Positions 25,901-35,478 of a DNA stretch of 64,000 nucleotides are shown here, one piece after another. The translations under genes and the position numbers were made by a program. The stretch covers positions 1 through 64,000 of the forward strand of contig JADNRY010000073.1 in assembly GCA_015501585.1 (NCBI GenBank). The letters are read 5' to 3'. The notes under the pieces are model-generated. The model was not told the DNA's origin, made no database searches, and worked only from the letters and a program-made list of their open reading frames with translations. Positions within the stretch are counted from its first letter, which is position 1. Each line of letters starts with the position of its first letter. This DNA comes from Rhodocollybia butyracea (lineage: Eukaryota; Basidiomycota; Agaricomycetes; Agaricales; Omphalotaceae).

Positions 25901-26750
25901 GCCAATTCAGATAAGCTTGTTGATGCCTTGATAGCGAGGTAGGATCTGCAAAATATACAAGTCAAGTAGCGTACACAAAGGTTCTGGCATTGACTTTACC
26001 CGAGTTTGCTGCAGGCTCGACCCATGGAGTACCCTCTGGAGCAAGAGGCCAGACGCCAGCCAAATATTTAGTCCCTTTGCATTCAATACTCCACAAGTGA
26101 CGGTAATTGTCAAAGTTAATTGGAATTCGACTGCTCACTTTTTCCTGTTGTGACAATAAAATTTGATAGAATGCTCGAGCCAAGAAATCAATCTCAGCTT
26201 GAGGAGTCATGAGCAGATGTCCGTCTTCAACAAAATTGATCTCATTCCCACTAGTCAAAAGTCTAAATGTTCAGCTTTGGGGAGATGCTTACTCAATTGT
26301 TTCCTCCGGATCTTCATCGCCTTCACAGTCTCTGGAGAAAATATATAAATATACCAATTCTAAATGAAGGATAAACACTTACTCCTCAACTGCTGGTTTG
26401 AATATGCTGAGGCCTTTAATTTCTGGAGTCAACTGAACCAGTGTTCCATCTGTTTGAGTACAAATATTCATGTTGACACGTCCATCAAGTGTAGCGCCTT
26501 GAGGATAAAGAACAACAACCCATCGATACGCCCAAGAAGGTATTATGGCACCAGCTGGAGCCAAGGGAGGTGTACCTCCATGAAGTCGGAGACCGGTAAA
26601 TGTACTGGCTGTGATTCCATCTAGCACAACGTACAGCCCAAACTCAACGAGATGGAAGCGACCACCTTCCCAGTCTTCTGGAAGATCTGAGTTGGCTAAA
26701 AGCGTAGTATAACCACCTGGAGAATCCGACTTGTCAAAGTGAATTCCATA
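22939..26750 (-). pseudogene. TET/JBP-like 2OG-Fe(II) dioxygenase with chromodomain and long C-terminal region, N-truncated
   Basis: Reverse-strand, multi-exon. The most upstream exon (about 26750-26379) reads GIHFDKSDSPGGYT (HxD metal motif), GGRFHLVEFG, FTGLRLHGG (distal His) and AYRWVVVLYP (Arg for 2-oxoglutarate). This is the double-stranded beta-helix order of TET/JBP-type 2OG-Fe(II) oxygenases, which oxidise methylated bases. Later exons hold ETIE, INFVEDGHLLMTPQAEID and HLWSIECKGTKYLAGVWPL. At 25219-25810 there is a basic linker (KKQKCRAGGGGKHKRPHR), an acidic stretch and a chromodomain split by an intron (YQVARFIEHRL, then YEYLVEWVEDGSQSW). The last exon (24909-22939) is 656 residues without a recognised domain; motifs include SLNGTFTSQNIN, FPTFGPLVAYLL and KLGKGAAKAIV. 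A TGA at 25675-25677 sits where CGA is expected. The N-terminal half is absent: retroelement sequence begins at about 26755. The dioxygenase call is strong by motif; TET/JBP membership is inferred. Confidence 0.6.
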
Positions 26751-26764
26751 TTACTGACATACAG

Positions 26765-27587
26765 ATGTCTGGCACCTTTAAGGCGTCAGACGCTGGCGCT
26801 GCCCACGTTAAATCAGCTAACGAGATCACTGAGAAGTTCCGCAAGGACATGCTCGCTCGATGGATCATTGCACTGCGCGATGAAATCAAGGAATTGGGGG
26901 ATAAGTTATCACCGGAAAAGTTGTTTAACGACTTCCGGCCCATCCTCTTTAATATGTATGTAGGCCTTCAGGAGCGAATGAAGCATCCTATTTTTGGAGA
27001 GCATACTGACGCGCAGAACCACACCTGGCTCGCGCGCAAAGGCTGGGAAACCCCCGCCAAACTTGCTCCTCAACATGAGGAGCTTCTCCGTAATGTAGTG
27101 CTCTACGCCTCCCGTGTTATTCAGATAGTCAAAGCTGCTGCCGCCAAGGAGGATTTCAAGAAGAAGGAGAAAATCCATCTCAAGGTGTCCGTGGATGTGG
27201 AAATGGCTGATATGACTCAGCCTGGACTGTCAACTCAGTCCCTTGTGGACAAGGCGGTCAACGCCAAGATGAAGGAAGCGCTCAAGTCCCTCAAGAAGGG
27301 CAAAGGTAAGTCGGATGTTTCGTCCGATAGACTTCATTCTCACCCCCCACATAGGTTCCACCTCGAAAACTTTGAACGGGAAGAAGGGTGGGAAACCAAG
27401 CACTTCGAAAGGAGGCAATCCCAGGGTTCAGGTCGTACAGACACCCAACGGGAAACTCCGGGCTCTGCCAGTGCCCACTCGTATGAAGTGCGCCACTCAG
27501 GGTGGGGCGACTTCTTCGGGCAGCAGAGCTCCGAGGCCTCCGAAGGCATCCTCGTCAGCCAAGGGAAAGGCAAAGGGAAAGCAGTAG
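26765..27587 (+). CDS. PLE ORF1: helical, basic protein of unknown function
   Basis: Starts MSGTFKASDAGAAHVKSANE. It is mostly charged and helix-prone for about 180 residues and ends in a Lys-rich stretch (MKEALKSLKKGKG). A 49-nt intron (27306-27354, gtaagt..catag) joins GKG to STSKTLNGKKGGK, giving a Lys/Gly/Ser/Pro-rich tail to KGKAKGKQ-stop at 27587. If the intron is not spliced, the frame instead stays open to 27961 and runs into RT-like sequence, so splicing could decide between an ORF1 product and a fusion. A nucleic-acid-binding role is plausible from composition only. It lies directly upstream of the RT gene on the same strand. Confidence 0.5.
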
Positions 27588-29041
27588 ACGATGACTGCCC
27601 TCTACCTTTGGTAAGTTTTGATTGGTCAAAACCATTATCCTATCCTGACGAATTATTAGCGATGCCCTACCCCCAAGCGGTACGTACAATCATATTACAA
27701 ATTCCCGTTAATGTATTAATGGCAAGTTCCTATTGTAGTGATGTACATGTATCCCCCGGTGTAGTTTTGCCAACATATGTATCATACAGACTTAGTGTAG
27801 GACAAAAATATCAATTCCATTCCTCGCACAATGCAAATCTCATTAAGACAGCGTGGGATGATTTCGAAGAACGCATAAGATGGCGTATCTTCTTTACACT
27901 TAAGGACGGCCTTGATGGCCGCGAATCTTACGATCCAGACTACAAGATTCCCCATACTTGAAAAGGGAAACCCTCTTAAGTTACCATCATATATTGAAGA
28001 CGGAATCATAGTAGGCAGACTCTATGCTCTAAAAATGATGCGTGTTATAGCCAATGAAAAGCCAGGGACGCCTTTTAAGGCGCTTGCTCCCGATGCTAAA
28101 TGTATTCAAGATTTTATCGTTAATAACAACTATGTTATAACTAACACTGATAAAAATCTAGGAATAGCGGTCTCTAAGCGCGAGTGGATCAAGGAACGCG
28201 CATTAGCACTACTTACTGACACTGAACAGTATGAGAGATTAACGCTCGACCAGTGCAATGCAATACTTAGAAAACAATGTGAAGCTATGGAAGCCTTAAC
28301 AGGCTATACGGCTGAGGCAGAACCGGAGGTATTTGATCAACTTGATAAGTTTTTCCGACATAGAATTACCCCTAAAGACTCCGATAAGCACAATATACCG
28401 ACCTTCTATTGTATCCCAAAGATACATAAGGAACCAGTGAAAGGTCGACCAATTATACCCTGTCATAGTCAGTTCAGTCACCCACATATTTGGTCTTATT
28501 AGTCTGCACTTTTGTTACATTGACCTTACTAAAAAGACCCAAAAACCTAGGCAAAACCTGGGCAGCTAGGTCATGACCTTGGGATTTAGGTCATGACCTG
28601 GGAATTAGGTCATGACCTAAAAAATTGGTCATGACCTAGGTCAGGTTGGTCTTTTCCTGGGGTTGGTAGGTCATGGCCTGGGGTGAGATAGGATATGGCC
28701 TAGGTGGGGCAGGGCATGGTCTAGGTGAGACAGGGTATGGTCTAGGAGGAGGAGGGTATAGGTCTGGGAGGGGGAGGGTATAGTCTAGGAGGAGGAGGTT
28801 ATGGTCTAGGAGGGGGATATATAGTTAGTTTAAGAGGTGTAGGGTGAGAGTGGAGGATGGTGAGATAGAGAATATAAGCAAGAATGAAATATCATAGAAT
28901 CATGACAAGAAATGTGTAGTAACATATTGGGATTATTGGGATTTTTTACATATCTGTAGATTATGACAAGATCAAGCTAAGTCACAGTGCCCTGTTCTGG
29001 GTTGTCAGGCAAGAATGTGACTTACCTGACCTAGCTGATTC

Positions 29042-29240
29042 AGGTCATGACCTACTTTTTAGGTCATGACCTGGGTGAACTAGGTCATGACCTACTTGAC
29101 CTAGGTCATGACCTACCTGACCTAGGTGATGACCTGGGTGAACTAGGTCATGACCTACTTGACCTAGGCCATGACCTGGATGAACTAGGTCATGACCTGG
29201 GTGGACTAGATCATGACCTACCTGGCCTAAGTCATGACTC
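29042..29240. repeat. Ten palindromic AGGTCATGACCT-type sites at 21-bp spacing (left arm)
   Basis: Sites start at 29042, 29061, 29082, 29103, 29124, 29145, 29166, 29187, 29208 and 29229; all but the first gap are exactly 21 bp. The consensus is a perfect 12-bp palindrome. Five or six sites are exact and the others have one or two changes. Four more sites at 19-20-bp spacing lie at 28568-28637. The spacing equals two turns of B-DNA. Confidence 0.9.
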
Positions 29241-29282
29241 AAGCCAATTTAAAAATTACTAAATTAGGAAATTTTTCCATTT

Positions 29283-29815
29283 TTGCAGTGGATGAGGTCA
29301 AAGCTGTTTTTATTACCAAATAAGGCAATTTTCAAACACCTTAACCGGTTTTATGTTTTTTTAATAGAGTTAGATACATTTGGAAATTTTTATAAATTAC
29401 TATATTAGGCAATTTTATTTCAATAGACTTTTATTTCTTAATTAGGCAATTTCAAAACTTTTGCAGTGGATGAGGCCAAAGCTGTTTTCATTGCCTAATT
29501 GAGAAGTGACAAATTTGCAGTGGATGAGGTCAAAGCTGATTTCATTACTTATTTGAAAAATGACAAATCTTTTGCAGTGGATGAGGTCAAAGCTGTTTTC
29601 ACTACCCAATTAAGAAATGACAAAACTGAACACACAAACTGTGTACACTCTTTTCCTAAGGACAATAGCTTGTGGTAGACATCCAGACCTTTTATTTATA
29701 CACAGAATAGGTTGCTCACCTAAAATGAAGCCAATCCTGTGGTGGGAAGGGGCTGGATTGCAAAATATTTTTTGGATAACCTTTGATTGTAGTGGATGAG
29801 GCCAAAGCTGTATGC
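29283..29815. repeat. Dispersed subterminal repeats (gcagtggatgaggtcaaagc)
   Basis: The motif gcagtggatgaggtcaaagc (or a close variant, one with gaggccaaag), each followed by tgttttcattgcc-like sequence, recurs about five times between 29283 and 29815. It is mirrored in the right arm (about 30822-31354). It may be a second class of binding or amplification unit of the foldback element. Confidence 0.75.
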
Positions 29816-31396
29816 CCATAAAAGGAAATCAATGAAAAGCATTGAGTCTAAAGAATGCTTGATATAACATGCAGATGAGCATGGATAAGGGTGTTGTCTA
29901 CCCTTTCTGAGTCTCAGATATATTTAGATGGCCACTGGGAGATCAGTCTTTATTGATCTTTGAACTTTCTCATCAAAAACTCTCATTTTTTGGAAATTAG
30001 AGGATAAGTATCAGAGCATCCAGGGCAGGGTGGGCCACAGGCTTCTAGGACATTGTACCCTGGTATAATAGGTACATTTAGACGACTCAGGAGTAGCTTA
30101 TACTGTCCTGGGAGAGTGGGTAATAATTGATCCCTGTATATGTATGCATAAATTTCGCTTTTTGGACCATCAAATCATTAATAGAGGCAGCTGTAGGCAA
30201 GGGATTGCAGAGAAACTCGAGGAATAGTGTACCAGGACTTGATATAGCATGTCTATAACAAAATATTCTCACTATCTGAAGTTCAACATGTGATGATAAG
30301 TTTGACACAAGTATCAGACACTTAAGAACCCAGGAGTACTGGTACATCAAGATAAGGGAAGGGGTTATCAGGAAAAGGTTCTGATATCAATCTATGTATT
30401 CCTAACATGCTATATGCCAAGCTAGACAGTCTTCTCTTGCCTACAGCTCCCACTATTAATGATTTAACAGGCAAAAAAGCGAAATTTATGCCTAATTAGA
30501 CAGGTATCACTTATTATCCACTCTCCCAGGACAGTATAAGCTACTCCTGAGTCGTCTAAATGTACCTATTATACCAGGGTATAATGTCCTAGAAGCCTGT
30601 GGCCCACCCTGCCCTGGATGCTCTGATACTTATCCTCTAATTTCCAAAAAATGAGAGTTTTTGATGAGAAAGTTCAAAGATCAATAAAGACTGATCTCCC
30701 AGTGGCCATCTAAATATATCTGAGACTCAGAAAGGGTAGACAACACCCTTATCCATGCTCATCTGCATGTTATATCAAGCATTCTTTAGACTCAATGCTT
30801 TTCATTGATTTCCTTTTATGGGCATACAGCTTTGGCCTCATCCACTACAATCAAAGGTTATCCAAAAAATATTTTGCAATCCAGCCCCTTCCCACCACAG
30901 GATTGGCTTCATTTTAGGTGAGCAACCTATTCTGTGTATAAATAAAAGGTCTGGATGTCTACCACAAGCTATTGTCCTTAGGAAAAGAGTGTACACAGTT
31001 TGTGTGTTCAGTTTTGTCATTTCTTAATTGGGTAGTGAAAACAGCTTTGACCTCATCCACTGCAAAAGATTTGTCATTTTTCAAATAAGTAATGAAATCA
31101 GCTTTGACCTCATCCACTGCAAATTTGTCACTTCTCAATTAGGCAATGAAAACAGCTTTGGCCTCATCCACTGCAAAAGTTTTGAAATTGCCTAATTAAG
31201 AAATAAAAGTCTATTGAAATAAAATTGCCTAATATAGTAATTTATAAAAATTTCCAAATGTATCTAACTCTATTAAAAAAACATAAAACCGGTTAAGGTG
31301 TTTGAAAATTGCCTTATTTGGTAATAAAAACAGCTTTGACCTCATCCACTGCAAAAATGGAAAAATTTCCTAATTTAGTAATTTTTAAATTGGCTT

Positions 31397-31595
31397 GAGT
31401 CATGACTTAGGCCAGGTAGGTCATGATCTAGTCCACCCAGGTCATGACCTAGTTCATCCAGGTCATGGCCTAGGTCAAGTAGGTCATGACCTAGTTCACC
31501 CAGGTCATCACCTAGGTCAGGTAGGTCATGACCTAGGTCAAGTAGGTCATGACCTAGTTCACCCAGGTCATGACCTAAAAAGTAGGTCATGACCT
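31397..31595. repeat. Mirror array of palindromic AGGTCATGACCT-type sites (right arm)
   Basis: Inverse complement of the left-arm array; the outer set is mirrored at about 32000-32069. Because each site is itself a palindrome, both arms present the same sites on both strands. Confidence 0.9.
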
Positions 31596-33689
31596 GAATC
31601 AGCTAGGTCAGGTAAGTCACATTCTTGCCTGACAACCCAGAACAGGGCACTGTGACTTAGCTTGATCTTGTCATAATCTACAGATATGTAAAAAATCCCA
31701 ATAATCCCAATATGTTACTACACATTTCTTGTCATGATTCTATGATATTTCATTCTTGCTTATATTCTCTATCTCACCATCCTCCACTCTCACCCTACAC
31801 CTCTTAAACTAACTATATATCCCCCTCCTAGACCATAACCTCCTCCTCCTAGACTATACCCTCCCCCTCCCAGACTATACCCTCCTCCTCCTAGACCATA
31901 CCCTGTCTCACCTAGACCATGCCCTGCCCCACCTAGGCCATATCCTATCTCACCCCAGGCCATGACCTACCAACCCCAGGAAAAGACCAACCTGACCTAG
32001 GTCATGACCAATTTTTTAGGTCATGACCTAATTCCCAGGTCATGACCTAAATCCCAAGGTCATGACCTAGCTGCCCAGGTTTTGCCTAGGTTTTTGGGTC
32101 TTTTTAGTAAGGTCAATGTAACAAAAGTGCAGACTAATAAGACCAAATATGTGGTTGCCTGAAGTGTCATAGTGCTATACAGAATCCCGCTGCCAAATAC
32201 ATTAGTAAAAAAACTTAAACCAATTATATTATCGGCGCCTACCATCATCCATGGGTCCAAGGACTTGGTGATTAAATTAAGTAAAATCAAACGAGATCCG
32301 ATGCGACAACTGTACATAGTTACCGGAGATGTTGTAGCATATTATCCGAACATTCCATTAGATCGATGTTTCGAAGTAGTCATAGAAATGTTTTGCCATT
32401 TTTACAACATTGAAAGTGATCAGAATGGTGTGCCAATTGATACAGCTGATCAGAATAAATTACTTCTGTTCATGAAATGCCTTGACGTAAGCTGTAGAGA
32501 TCTTGTCACACAGTTATTTGTAACTAAATACAAAGACTTCCATTACTTCTGTCAAAAGAAGGGACTCGCTATGGGCATAGCCTGTAGTCCGGACTTGGCT
32601 AACTTGTTTGAATTTTGGTCTGAGCACCAAGCAGGAGTAATGGATCTACCGGAATTCTTATATTACGGTAGATACATCGATGATTGTCTTGCCCTAGTTT
32701 ATGCTTCAACTGCAGCCGAAGCACTAGATATCTGTAGTAAGAACTATCTGCACACAAGTTCAACATAATTTTACTACTTCCACAAAAATCTATGTTGATT
32801 TGCAGGCAGTGCTATACAATTCGATGGCTGTGTAATAGAATGGGAATGTCATAATAATTACGGTACGTTCTTGGATATGACCATATATATCGACGATAAT
32901 GGTACAATTCAACATCTTCTGTTTCGGAAAGCAAAATCCCATCAAGAAAGAATACCTTGGGGCAGTGCTCATCCACTCGATGTTCGACGTGGAACTTTCA
33001 TAGGAGAAATCTCCCGTTTAGCCACACTTAGTAGCACCCAGTCACACTACTTAGACGCCATATTGGGCCTGGCGGCCCTTTATGTAAAGCGTGGTTATCC
33101 TACCCAAGCAGTCTATTCTTGGCTGAATAAATACAAGAAAGAAGAGTGGGAGAAACGACTCTCAACCAAAGATAAACAGGACATGGAAGATACCGTTCTT
33201 GTTCTTAAGTCCGAGTTTAACACTGCATGGGATAATTTCAATGCGAAAGAACTTGGGAAATGTATTACGGATTATTGGAATCCGTGGTGGACACATGCGG
33301 AATCTGGCTCATATACGGGCCTTTTTCCGGTGTATAAACATGCAGCATCAGACCTTGTTGATTGCTTGGGCGACTTTGAAACCTTAGTTGTGGAGAGGGA
33401 CGACCTGGGCACTGCTTGGAAGGATGTAACTGTGCCGGATATACGCAAAACCAATTTTCCAAAGGCTCGCTGGTTAGTTTCGCGGAAACGTACAACTAAC
33501 CTTTTTGACCTAGCAAGTTCTTGGAAGAAAATTGTAATACAAACCCTGGACAAAGATGCTGTAAAAGAAATCTCTCAGGCCCCATCTATTGACATGGATG
33601 CAGATATGTTGGACCAAGATGCTGGTCCTTCCCACAATGTTGGTGGCGCCGTACCTGGAGACCTTGACTTCGTCTATCACACTGTGTGA

Positions 33690-34081
33690 TTTAAATTAGA
33701 TCTGACTGCGATCGTACAGAGGTGACCGTGAAACGCCGCCGAAAGACTGCACCCTACGGACGTGTTCATTAAATTGCTCACAATTGTATGCCCCCCTCTT
33801 CCTAGTAGGTGTTTCGCCGGACAGTCGTAACGATGGCGGACTTAGTAAATCAGCGTAAAACCTGACAAATGGTTCAAAGTTGTGATAGGGGGGTGTACTT
33901 CGTGCGAGGTTAACCCCTCCCTGTCCTTGTAGGAATTAGCTAGTAACCAAAACCAGCGACGTGTACGCCGGATCTTAAACTAATTACTTATTGAAAGTTC
34001 TTTTGAACACACTATCTTGTAAGTACTACGATAACTGCAATTCCTGCAGACGGTATTAACCGAGGCTATTTAGGGAAGTTG
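33690..34081. other. 3' untranslated region of the Penelope-like element
   Basis: Follows the RT stop directly. It holds no ORF and leads into the telomere-like repeats. Confidence 0.5.
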
Positions 34082-34243
34082 AACCCTAACTCTAACCCCT
34101 AACCGTACATACTGTCATTTAATAGATGATGAACACATGCTAATATGTCAATTCATATAGCCTAACCCCTAACCCTAACTGGGCCTTATGGCCCGGTAAC
34201 CCAACCCTAACCCTAACCGGCACTATGTGCCGAACCCTAACCG
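34082..34243. repeat. Interstitial telomere-like CCCTAA repeats with small hairpins
   Basis: Short runs of CCCTAA-type units occur at 34082-34104, 34160-34179, 34202-34220 and 34231-34243. Between them lie small hairpins: GGGCC-TTAT-GGCCC at about 34180-34194 and CGGCA-CTA-TGTGCCG at about 34218-34232. The C-rich strand reads along the element's coding strand, the orientation expected if cDNA were primed from a TTAGGG 3' end. Confidence 0.85.
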
Positions 34244-35146
34244 GTAAGTTAGGCCCGTAATTTGGGCGTCTCTTTTCTCGGCCTGTTGGCTAGTGATCCG
34301 TAGACGCCTGGGGCGCTAAACAGGTAGCGCGCTTAAGGTAACGTAAGATTTTGATCGACAGCTGTCCCTGGCGGATCTCGGCGTTTTGTGCTAACCCCAC
34401 GAGATGTCAAGTGGCTTTGATGCTAAGTCTGTCTTCTCGGGCTTCGGTCCTACTATTTAGGATTACGAGTTAGCCGATGCGACCGTACATCGGACGACGC
34501 TCACTAAGCGTCTAATGTATAAGGAGTATTGTTATCCCCTGGCAGTGTGGGACTGTCCAATGGCACTAACAACGCTCGAACATGTGTTCCAAGATAAGGC
34601 AAAGTTCGTCAAGTCCCAGAAGGACTATTGACGAGCAGTGTAAGTCTGTGACGATGTGAAACAGCCCTGATGAGCTATAAAAGCAAAACAGGATCTGTTG
34701 TAAGAAAGTATCTTACAACCTGTTGGCTGTTTTCGCTCTTACCCAACAAACTAACGAACAAGGCCCTTCCAAAAAAACCCAGCGCTTTGATGCCGTTGGT
34801 ATCTACAAACATGGTTAACATTATTAAGAGGGTCATATTTGAACCTACCGGTGCTACATCAGGAAAATACCCCCCAGGCTCAAGCATATAAGCCTATGAA
34901 GATACTCAAGCCGCAAAAGGCTGAGTCTGTAAGTTTACTTTACACAGGTTGACCCCAGGTTTACCTAGGTAAGCTCAGGCTTCACCTAAGTCAGTCAGGT
35001 TGAGTTTGGTGGACCCCTGAAGACACTAGGGTCTACTCAAGTCACCCCCAAGTTTACCAAAGTTTCCACCAAGCTTGGTAGGTTTACCTCAAGTTAGCCT
35101 AAGTTATATGTAGGTTGTTGAAGTCAACCGGAGAATACTGGAAGTA
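34244..35146. other. Non-coding region downstream of the PLE
   Basis: Contains the hammerhead-like fold and a stretch at 34268-34300 resembling the 5' end of U2 snRNA. From about 34940 there is sequence rich in aagtt/cctaag/caggtt words, which resumes after the MITE at 35479-35640 and may be an older host repeat. No gene. Confidence 0.5.
34658..34734 (+). ncRNA. Hammerhead-ribozyme-like fold (one core deviation)
   Basis: Stem I pairs GAAACAGCC (34658-34666) with GGCTGTTTTC (34725-34734, one bulged T). The core CTGATGA (34667-34673) follows. Stem II is GCT-ataaa-AGC. The second core segment reads AAA where GAA is normal. Stem III is ACAGG..CCTGT with an inner helix TTGTAAG/CTTACAA, and T-T precedes stem I as the cleavage dinucleotide (GUU triplet). 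Hammerhead motifs are an established feature of Penelope-like elements. The G-to-A change at the G12 position would be expected to impair cleavage. Confidence 0.65.
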
Positions 35147-35478
35147 GTGCTCCGAAGGCTCGGCTTCAACTGGTGGCGCGCCGGCCCTAAGCCAGATTTA
35201 AGCTAAGCCGAGCCGAGCCAATATACATTTGGCTAATAGCCGCTTTGAGCGGCTTAGCCATGGCTTCAATAAGTAGGAACGGGCTGTAGCTAACACCGCC
35301 TACATTTGTTTATACCACCGCAAAAACAGGATTGCGGTGGCATAAACAACTTTGCACAGCCATCAATATATCTACAGTGGCTGAAGCTGTAGCGCGCCAA
35401 GCCGGTCACTATAGTAAGTAAGCAGCCAAAGCTGATCAAAGCCAAGCTAAGCAGAGCTAAGCCAAGCCTTCGGAGCAC
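35147..35478. mobile_element. 332-bp MITE, TIR gtgctccgaaggct, TSD TA
   Basis: Left end gtgctccgaaggctcggctt and right end (reverse complement) gtgctccgaaggcttggctt differ at one position. TA flanks both ends (35145-35146 and 35479-35480), and the surrounding actggaag-like sequence occurs on both sides. A TA target and short inverted repeats point to a Tc1/mariner-type non-autonomous element. Internal hairpins include gccgctttgagcggc. Confidence 0.8.

Larger units (their letters stand above)
28470..32164. mobile_element. 3695-bp foldback element, arms about 1.75 kb, 9-bp TSD tgtcatagt
   Basis: Flanked by identical tgtcatagt (28461-28469 and 32165-32173) within the RT gene. Positions pair as x and 60637-x: the left arm (about 28480-30250) is the near-perfect inverse of the right arm (about 30404-32155), around a short unique centre near 30252-30403. 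The extreme ends are less well matched (cagttcagtcaccc versus cttcaggcaacc). No credible transposase gene is present. Reading frames in the arms occur as mirror pairs only because the DNA is palindromic. A 9-bp TSD and long inverted arms suggest a non-autonomous Mutator-like (MULE) or Foldback-class element. The low arm divergence implies recent arm copying or recent insertion. Confidence 0.9.
27588..33689 (+). pseudogene. Penelope-like reverse transcriptase, split by a foldback element
   Basis: N-terminal part (to 28469): YDPDYKIP, TDKNLGIAVSKREW, CIPKIHK and GRPII, all Penelope RT landmarks. C-terminal part (from 32165): GDVVAYYPNIP (motif A), GLAMGIACSPDLAN (motif B), YGRYIDDCLAL (YIDD catalytic motif C), GTFLDMTI, then a thumb-like region to VYHTV-stop at 33689. 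A canonical 69-nt intron (32737-32805) lies after the YIDD motif; removal joins LDICS to SAIQFDG in frame. Breaks are a 3695-bp foldback insertion at 28470-32164 and one extra C in the C-run at 27950-27953. If one copy of the 9-bp TSD and the insert are ignored, the frame runs straight through. No GIY-YIG domain is visible after the thumb. The enzyme would prime reverse transcription from a DNA 3' end. Confidence 0.8.
26765..34900 (+). mobile_element. Penelope-like retroelement (Athena/Coprina type, no GIY-YIG seen)
   Basis: Contains ORF1 (26765-27587), an RT gene (about 27600-33689, interrupted by a 3.7-kb foldback), degenerate telomere repeats (34082-34243) and a hammerhead-like fold (34658-34734). 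RT motifs are of the Penelope/telomerase-related type. No GIY-YIG endonuclease follows the RT. Endonuclease-lacking PLEs in fungi and rotifers are known to sit at chromosome ends, which fits the CCCTAA motifs here. The left edge abuts the truncated dioxygenase gene at about 26755 and looks 5'-truncated. The right edge is uncertain. Confidence 0.75.

Noticed and set aside
28470..28520. Treating the end of the first RT frame (28502) as a natural stop
   Set aside because: The stop lies inside the foldback insertion; the RT frame resumes after the second TSD copy at 32165-32173.
28568..29240. CRISPR-like array reading of the 21-bp repeats
   Set aside because: Repeats are short palindromes with 9-bp spacers in a eukaryotic foldback element; no unique spacers or cas genes.
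29042..29240. Nuclear-receptor response elements (AGGTCA half-sites)
   Set aside because: The sequence coincides with inverted AGGTCA sites, but fungi lack such receptors; the palindromic array is better explained as part of the transposon ends.
29045..29262. ORFs rich in GHDL repeats on both strands (also 31375-31592)
   Set aside because: Produced by the 21-bp palindromic repeat array, which is a multiple of three; not protein-coding.
29610..29819. Mirror-image ORFs of 60-69 residues in both foldback arms (also 30818-31027)
   Set aside because: Their conservation follows from the arms being inverted copies; no domain, start context or family was recognised.
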